Below the pieces are notes generated by a model. It ran no database searches, was not told the DNA's origin, and saw only the letters and a program-made list of their open reading frames with translations. From an uncultured Fidelibacterota bacterium (lineage in GTDB: Bacteria > Fidelibacterota > Marinisomatia > Marinisomatales > UBA1611): DNA of 37,828 bases. The stretch spans positions 1 to 37,828 of the forward strand of contig CACEUX010000017.1 of NCBI GenBank assembly GCA_902562835.1. The letters are read 5' to 3'. How positions within the stretch are numbered: position 1 is the stretch's first letter; each line of letters starts with the position of its first letter. A program made the translations under genes and the position numbers. Below, in pieces: positions 33,315-37,828 of this stretch.

Positions 33315-34661
33315 ATGACAAAGTACTTAATTCATTTTCTTTACATTTTTTCAGTATTGTATTCAAATACAGTATATAGGATCCCAATTCAAGGGACTAT
33401 TGATCTTGGTCTGCCGCCCTTTATTAATAGAATGTTGCAAGAAGCGAAATCAATGGATGCTGAGGTTGTAGTGTTTGATATCAATACATTTGGTGGGAGG
33501 GTAGACGCTGCCACACAGATTAAAGATGCGATACTTGGCGCGGACATTAAGACAGTCGCATATGTAAACCGTCGTGCTATATCAGCAGGCGCATTGATAA
33601 CACTATCTTGCGAACAGGTCTATATGGCAGGTGGAGGCTTGATTGGCGCTGCAACGGCCGTAGATATGTCTGGTAAAAAGGGTAGTGAGAAAGTTATTAG
33701 TTTTATGAGAGAGGAAATGGCCTCAACAGCAGAAAAAAGAGGACGTAATAAAGATATTGCAAGAGGAATGGTAGATGAAGAATTAGCATTTACCCACTTA
33801 GTGATCAATGGTGATTCAGTTCTTGTTGATGATATTGAAGGGCAAAAAGAAGGGAAATTGATCTCATTGACTACAGATCAAGCAATAAAATATGGTATTG
33901 CTGATGGAAGCGTTGAGACCATTGATGCATTATTGGATTCTCTTGGTTATAGCACAGCTGAGCTTATTGAAACATCGGAAAATTGGTCCGAAAAAATTGT
34001 ACGGTTTTTAACTGATCCTGTTGTGGCATCTTTACTTACTACGTTTGGATTTTTAGGTATACTATTTGAGCTACAAAGCCCAGGATGGGGAATCCCTGGT
34101 TTTGTAGGACTTGCCTGCCTGATATTATCTTTGAGTGTCTCTTATATAGCTGAACTTGCAACTATGTCTGATATGCTTTTTGTTTTTGCTGGACTAGGAT
34201 TGATCTTGCTTGAAATGCTTGTCATCCCTGGTTTCGGGATAGTAGGTTTGGGTGGCATTGGATTTATGCTGTACGGTTTATATTTGTTATTACTACCCGA
34301 TATCCCTGTAGGAGAAGAAATAATGGAACAAGCTATGGACGGTTTTATCATAGGTCTAATTGGTGCGGTTATTGGTTTGGTCTTATTGATTAGGCTCATG
34401 ATGAAAACAAAATTTTGGGATCAGCTGACATCACCTGATATACAAAAAAAGGAAGATGGGTATTCAAATACACAAGGTTGGGAAACATTAGATGGCTTAA
34501 CAGGGATTGCAGACACTGACCTACACCCTTCAGGTTGGGTCAAAATAGGAGAACAACGAGTTTTTGTTGTAAGTGAAGGTGGATTTATTGATCAGGGAAA
34601 AGAAATAACAGTACTTTCTGTAGATGGTAATAGAGTATTGGTTAGGGAATTAATTAAATAA
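33315..34661 (+). CDS. NfeD-family membrane-bound serine protease (ClpP-class)
   Basis: A 448-residue long-form NfeD. It has a signal peptide (residues 1-17), a ClpP/crotonase-type protease domain (20-225) with the nucleophile Ser90 in [13 protein letters not shown] and [10 protein letters not shown] before it, four or five membrane helices (about 235-370), and a soluble OB-fold domain at the C terminus (from about 385; [30 protein letters not shown]). Long NfeD proteins pair with SPFH/flotillin proteins in membrane microdomains; FloA follows 16 bases downstream. Substrates are not known. Confidence 0.92.
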   Translation: MTKYLIHFLYIFSVLYSNTVYRIPIQGTIDLGLPPFINRMLQEAKSMDAEVVVFDINTFGGRVDAATQIKDAILGADIKTVAYVNRRAISAGALITLSCEQVYMAGGGLIGAATAVDMSGKKGSEKVISFMREEMASTAEKRGRNKDIARGMVDEELAFTHLVINGDSVLVDDIEGQKEGKLISLTTDQAIKYGIADGSVETIDALLDSLGYSTAELIETSENWSEKIVRFLTDPVVASLLTTFGFLGILFELQSPGWGIPGFVGLACLILSLSVSYIAELATMSDMLFVFAGLGLILLEMLVIPGFGIVGLGGIGFMLYGLYLLLLPDIPVGEEIMEQAMDGFIIGLIGAVIGLVLLIRLMMKTKFWDQLTSPDIQKKEDGYSNTQGWETLDGLTGIADTDLHPSGWVKIGEQRVFVVSEGGFIDQGKEITVLSVDGNRVLVRELIK

Positions 34662-34677
34662 AAAGGGAAAAATAATT

Positions 34678-35688
34678 ATGCCTGTTATACAAATGTTCTT
34701 ACTTGGTTTAATCGTAATTGTGACGATTACACTTTTTTATTTTGTGCCTGTTGGAATGTGGATTCAAGGGATTGTTTCGCTCGGTGTAGGCAGGATTCGA
34801 ATTGTTGACCTTATCCGTATGAGATTGAGAAAAATTTCTCCTAGGCTCGTGACTGATGGTGTTATCAATCTTCATAAGGCTGGTTTAGCACATATTTCAA
34901 CTGATATGCTTGAGACACATTATCTTGCAGGGGGGAATGTCCAAAATATAGTAGCAGCATTGATTGCTGCGGACAAGGCAAACATTCAACTGCCTTTTGA
35001 AACCGCAACGGCTATCGACTTGGCTGGTCGTGATGTGAAAGAAGCAGTTCAAACATCGGTATATCCTAAGGTTATCAACGCGCCAAAGGATGGATACCTA
35101 GCAGCTGTTGCAAAAGATGGAATTGAGCTGAAAGCAAGGGCAAGAGTTACCGTGAGGACTAATATCCCAGGCCTTGTGGGTGGAGCCACTGATGATACTA
35201 TTATTGCAAGGGTAGGAGAAGGGATTGTTTCTGCAATTGGGTCTGCCAAGAATTATTCTGAGGTCTTAGAAAACCCAGATAATATATCTAGAGCGGTCTT
35301 AGATAAAGGACTAGACGCAGGAACTGCTTTTGAAATTTTATCAATTGATATCGCCGACCTTGATGTTGGGAAAAATATTGGGGCTTCTCTCCAGGCAGAC
35401 CAAGCTGAAGCAGACTTACGTGTTGCCCAAGCAAAGGCTGAAACTAGAAGAGCAATGGCAGTTGCTGAAGAGCAGGAAATGACAGCTAGGACACAGGAAA
35501 TGAAAGCGAAAGTTGTAGAGGCAGAATCAATGGTGCCAACAGCGATGGCAGAAGCATTTAGAGCTGGCAACATGGGGATTATGGATTTTTATAAATTAGA
35601 AAATATAAAATCAGACACAACCATGAGAGATTCAATTGCCGACACGGGTGCTGATTCAGCTTCGGAAGATCCTGTTGAAGATAATTAG
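34678..35688 (+). CDS. floA: Flotillin-like protein FloA
   Basis: FloA is an SPFH-domain scaffold of membrane microdomains. The 336-residue protein has an N-terminal membrane hairpin (about 5-33), then the diagnostic stretch [15 protein letters not shown] and INLHKAGL, the SPFH domain with [17 protein letters not shown], and a C-terminal helical region rich in Ala, Glu and Met (about 240-305) for oligomerisation. Length matches Bacillus FloA (about 330). The nfeD-floA pair is conserved in many bacteria. AAGGGA upstream of ATG 34678 can act as the ribosome-binding site. Confidence 0.95.
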   Translation: MPVIQMFLLGLIVIVTITLFYFVPVGMWIQGIVSLGVGRIRIVDLIRMRLRKISPRLVTDGVINLHKAGLAHISTDMLETHYLAGGNVQNIVAALIAADKANIQLPFETATAIDLAGRDVKEAVQTSVYPKVINAPKDGYLAAVAKDGIELKARARVTVRTNIPGLVGGATDDTIIARVGEGIVSAIGSAKNYSEVLENPDNISRAVLDKGLDAGTAFEILSIDIADLDVGKNIGASLQADQAEADLRVAQAKAETRRAMAVAEEQEMTARTQEMKAKVVEAESMVPTAMAEAFRAGNMGIMDFYKLENIKSDTTMRDSIADTGADSASEDPVEDN

Positions 35689-35709
35689 ATTTGAAGTGAG
35701 ATTAATATT

Positions 35710-36513
35710 TTGGATATTTCAGTTCCTAGTCATATAGCAGAACAAATTTCCAACAGATGCTTGCGTTGTTACAATGAACAGCAATGGTATGGTGAGAATT
35801 TCCTTTTCGATTATATTGGAGATTCAAATGTTAGTGGCAAAAGTATATTAGAAATAGGATGTGCAGAAGCAGGATTGCTTAAATTTTATTTTGATAAAGG
35901 AGCAAAATGCTCGGGGATGGAATTATCCGATATAAGATTTAATAATGCGGTTTTATTGAATGGAGATAACTCACTACATCTATTCCAAGCGAATATATGT
36001 GAACCTCAATCTTATGATAATGAATTAGTCGAAAAGTGTGATACTATTATTATAAGAGATGTAATTGAGCATATTCAAAATAAGAGACTAGCACTAAACA
36101 ATATTTACGACCTTTTAAGGCCCGGGGGGAAACTATTTATATCATTCCCTCCAAAATATTGTGCATATGCAGGACATCAGCAAACTGCTCCCATTATATT
36201 AGGTAAATTGCCCTATTTACATTTATTGCCGAACCTATTATATAAAGGATATTTAAAACTAATAGGTTGTCCAAAAAATAAGATTGAATATTTGATTGAA
36301 ACCAAAAAGACAAGGATTTCAATTTATGAAATACGAAACCTGCTAAAGGATATAGGTTTTATTATTAAAAAAGAAAGTAATTGGTTCATTAGGCCAGCCT
36401 ACTCATTTCGTTTTGGTCTTCCTAAGATAAAAAACCCTTTCTCATGGATACCATTATTAAATGAAATATTCTGTAATGGAATCTTACTTCTTTTAGAAAA
36501 GCCGAAAAGATAA
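35710..36513 (+). CDS. Class I SAM-dependent methyltransferase
   Basis: A 267-residue methyltransferase with the SAM-binding motif I SILEIGCAEAGLLKFYF (49-65, E/DxGxxxG type), an acidic residue ending strand 2 (GMELSD) and the motif around IRDVIEHIQNKRLALNN, followed by LLRPGGKLFISFPP, typical of methyltransferase type 11/12. The C-terminal third has aromatic and hydrophobic stretches (SWIPLLNEIFCNGILLLLE), suggesting a lipid-like or membrane-bound substrate. Start is TTG 35710; a later ATG would cut into the domain. Substrate unknown. Confidence 0.82.
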   Translation: MDISVPSHIAEQISNRCLRCYNEQQWYGENFLFDYIGDSNVSGKSILEIGCAEAGLLKFYFDKGAKCSGMELSDIRFNNAVLLNGDNSLHLFQANICEPQSYDNELVEKCDTIIIRDVIEHIQNKRLALNNIYDLLRPGGKLFISFPPKYCAYAGHQQTAPIILGKLPYLHLLPNLLYKGYLKLIGCPKNKIEYLIETKKTRISIYEIRNLLKDIGFIIKKESNWFIRPAYSFRFGLPKIKNPFSWIPLLNEIFCNGILLLLEKPKR

Positions 36514-36514
36514 T

Positions 36515-37027
36515 ATGGAATGGTTAGGAATTCTTCTCCTTTACTTTATCTCGGGTTTCATGAAAAAGCGAGAGCAGAATCAAAAGCGGAAAGAAATAGA
36601 ATCTGACCCTGAGTGGGATTCAGATTCTATAGTCTACGAAAAACAAGAAACAAATCTTGAGTCATTATTAAATGACCTTTTTGAACAGAACCCAAAAACG
36701 CCAGAAGCTAGTCCTATTATAGCCAATGTTATTGAAGAAGAATTTAACAGTATAGATAAAGAGATAATTAATGAGGCAAAAGATGGTTCCATAGAGGGTG
36801 TTTTAAATTCTGATGAAGGAGAGTTTTCAGAAACTGATGAAATGGTTGAAAACTTTGATAATGCGATCTATCATTCAACCCTTGCAAATAGAAAGGAATT
36901 ACATCTAGGTAATAAATGGAATAAAAAGGCTGATTTAAAAAAGGTGTTATTTAATTCTAAAAAGACACTAAAAAAAGCAGTTGTTCTAAAAGAAATATTA
37001 GACAGACCTTTGGCTCTAAGGGAGTAA
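36515..37027 (+). CDS. Small membrane-anchored acidic protein, unknown function
   Basis: A 170-residue protein that I do not recognise by name. It has an N-terminal membrane segment (WLGILLLYFISGFM, 3-16), a basic stop-transfer stretch (KKREQNQKRKE), a long acidic, probably unstructured middle (about 28-130), and a conserved-looking basic C-terminal helix ending KKAVVLKEILDRPLALRE. A closing helix of the type L.KA...EIL..P.ALR is a pattern I associate with uncharacterised membrane proteins of FCB bacteria. It begins two bases after the methyltransferase stop. Confidence 0.6.
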   Translation: MEWLGILLLYFISGFMKKREQNQKRKEIESDPEWDSDSIVYEKQETNLESLLNDLFEQNPKTPEASPIIANVIEEEFNSIDKEIINEAKDGSIEGVLNSDEGEFSETDEMVENFDNAIYHSTLANRKELHLGNKWNKKADLKKVLFNSKKTLKKAVVLKEILDRPLALRE

Positions 37028-37028
37028 C

Positions 37029-37622
37029 CTAGGTTAGAAGGTCAAAAACATTTCTTGCTTCTTCTGATAGTTTTTCTTCTGTACTATTGTTATGAATAAC
37101 AAAATCTGCCATATGAACTTTATCTTCATCAGGCCATTGTAATTCTAGCCTTGTTAAAAACTCTTCTCTTGTTAAGCCACCTCGTTCCATAACTCTTTGA
37201 GTGCGCAATTTTAGATGCGAAGTAACTACGATAACATAATCCATATGTGTATCTGAGCCCGACTCATATATTAGAGCAGCATCTACTATGAATATTTCAT
37301 GTTTCTTAGTTGAATGTATTAAATCAAAATTGGAATCGATCTCATCAAAAACGTAAGGATGTATTATTGCATTTAAACGTAATTGATGATTCTCATCTTG
37401 AAAAGCAACTCGAGCTAATTTAGGCTTATCAATATTTCCTCTACGACCTAATACATCTGTGCCAAATTCTGCAATAATTTCACTTTGGGCAGTTTCATTG
37501 TTATTTAAAATATCTTTTGCAACAGAGTCTGCATCTAAAATATAAGCCCCCCACTTTTCGAACAATGAACTCACTGTGCTTTTACCGCATCCAATTCCTC
37601 CAGTTAGCCCTACTTTAATCAT
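37029..37622 (-). CDS. coaE: Dephospho-CoA kinase CoaE
   Basis: CoaE phosphorylates dephospho-CoA, the last step of CoA synthesis. The 197-residue protein has the P-loop GLTGGIGCGKSTV (5-17), YILDADSVAKDIL with the substrate-side Asp, LNAIIHPYVF, and VIVVTSHLKLRTQRVMERGGLTREEFLTRLELQ in the lid part. The start overlaps the upstream adk stop by ATGA, so the two are one operon. Its stop lies one base from that of the convergent gene 36515-37027, in the palindrome TAACCTAGGTTA (37025-37036). Confidence 0.96.
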   Translation of the reverse strand: MIKVGLTGGIGCGKSTVSSLFEKWGAYILDADSVAKDILNNNETAQSEIIAEFGTDVLGRRGNIDKPKLARVAFQDENHQLRLNAIIHPYVFDEIDSNFDLIHSTKKHEIFIVDAALIYESGSDTHMDYVIVVTSHLKLRTQRVMERGGLTREEFLTRLELQWPDEDKVHMADFVIHNNSTEEKLSEEARNVFDLLT

Positions 37623-37828
37623 CTATTTTTTATTACTGCTAATATTCTATTTGTTATTTCATTTATTTCGCCAAGACCATCTATATTTTTCAATAGGCTT
37701 TTACCTTTATAAAAGTCCAAAATTTTTGCAGTTTGGACCCAATAAATTTTTTGGCGTTTTCTTATAACTTCAGGTGTATCATCGGTCCTACCCGATTTAA
37801 GCCCACGTTTTATGAGCCTATTTATTAA
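37619..37828 (-). CDS. adk: Adenylate kinase, C-terminal part (5' truncated by window edge)
   Basis: On the minus strand the frame is open from the window edge to TGA at 37619-37621, giving 69 residues. NRLIKRGLKSGRTDDTPEVI contains the adenylate-kinase block RxxxxGRxDD, followed by IRKRQKIYWVQTAKILDFY and KNIDGLGEINEI, which match the last helices of Adk (usual IDG.G.IDEV). The P-loop and lid lie outside. Adk balances ATP, ADP and AMP. The coaE start overlaps by ATGA. Confidence 0.88.
   Translation of the reverse strand, partial: LINRLIKRGLKSGRTDDTPEVIRKRQKIYWVQTAKILDFYKGKSLLKNIDGLGEINEITNRILAVIKNR

Noticed and set aside
1-37828. CRISPR array, prophage, transposon or defence island
   Set aside because: No direct-repeat/spacer pattern, integrase, transposase, terminal inverted repeats or known defence genes were seen; nearly all genes are core functions.

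Overview
The window is a dense, AT-rich (roughly one-third GC by eye) stretch of bacterial chromosome. It carries lipid A genes (lpxD, lpxC, fabZ, lpxA, an LpxL-type acyltransferase), bamA, an OmpH/Skp chaperone and PorV-like barrels, so the host is a diderm. The order lpxD-lpxC-fabZ-lpxA, a PorV/PorQ-like outer-membrane protein and a membrane pyrophosphatase among housekeeping genes fit the Bacteroidetes/Chlorobi/Marinimicrobia (FCB) side of the tree. A marine Marinimicrobia (SAR406)-type genome is my best guess; that is inference, as no rRNA is present. Genes are tightly packed with many ATGA or TAATG overlaps, several TTG starts and often no Shine-Dalgarno sequence. No stretch over 300 bases lacks a gene.

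Layout. 1-3.5 kb: 3' end of ruvB, queA (split by a frameshift in an A9 run), then the MEP-pathway genes ispD-ispF-ispE. 3.5-9.2 kb: tRNA-Gln(TTG), prs, rplY, pth, the membrane pyrophosphatase hppA, rpsF, rpsR, rplI and a clear terminator. 9.3-13.6 kb: priA, a PorV/PorQ-like barrel and a secreted family I.5-type lipase. 13.6-16.8 kb: a MarR regulator behind a perfect palindrome, mutY, plsC, doxX and a small membrane/coiled-coil protein. 16.8-19.4 kb (minus): an FGGY sugar/polyol kinase and an MFS transporter. 19.5-31.1 kb: ferredoxin, terminator, mrp, then an envelope cluster uppS-bamA-ompH-lpxD-lpxC-fabZ-lpxA-barrel-dxr-rseP. 31.1-33.2 kb (minus): DUF3108 protein, tsaC/sua5-type gene, LpxL-type acyltransferase. 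33.3-37.0 kb: nfeD-floA, a methyltransferase and a small membrane protein. 37.0 kb to the end (minus): coaE and the 3' end of adk.

Functionally the window joins isoprenoid supply (IspD/F/E, Dxr, UppS), lipid A and phospholipid acylation (LpxD/C/A, LpxL-type, PlsC, FabZ), outer-membrane protein assembly (BamA, OmpH, RseP), translation (S6, S18, L9, L25, Pth, tRNA-Gln, QueA, TsaC) and DNA maintenance (RuvB, PriA, MutY). I see no phage, transposon, CRISPR or defence island. The best candidates for something new are modest: a frameshifted but otherwise intact queA, an Mrp ATPase that lost its CxxC and gained a loop, a PorV-like/lipase gene pair, a MarR operator fused to its start codon, nested inverted repeats before uppS, and acidic tails on two ribosomal proteins.
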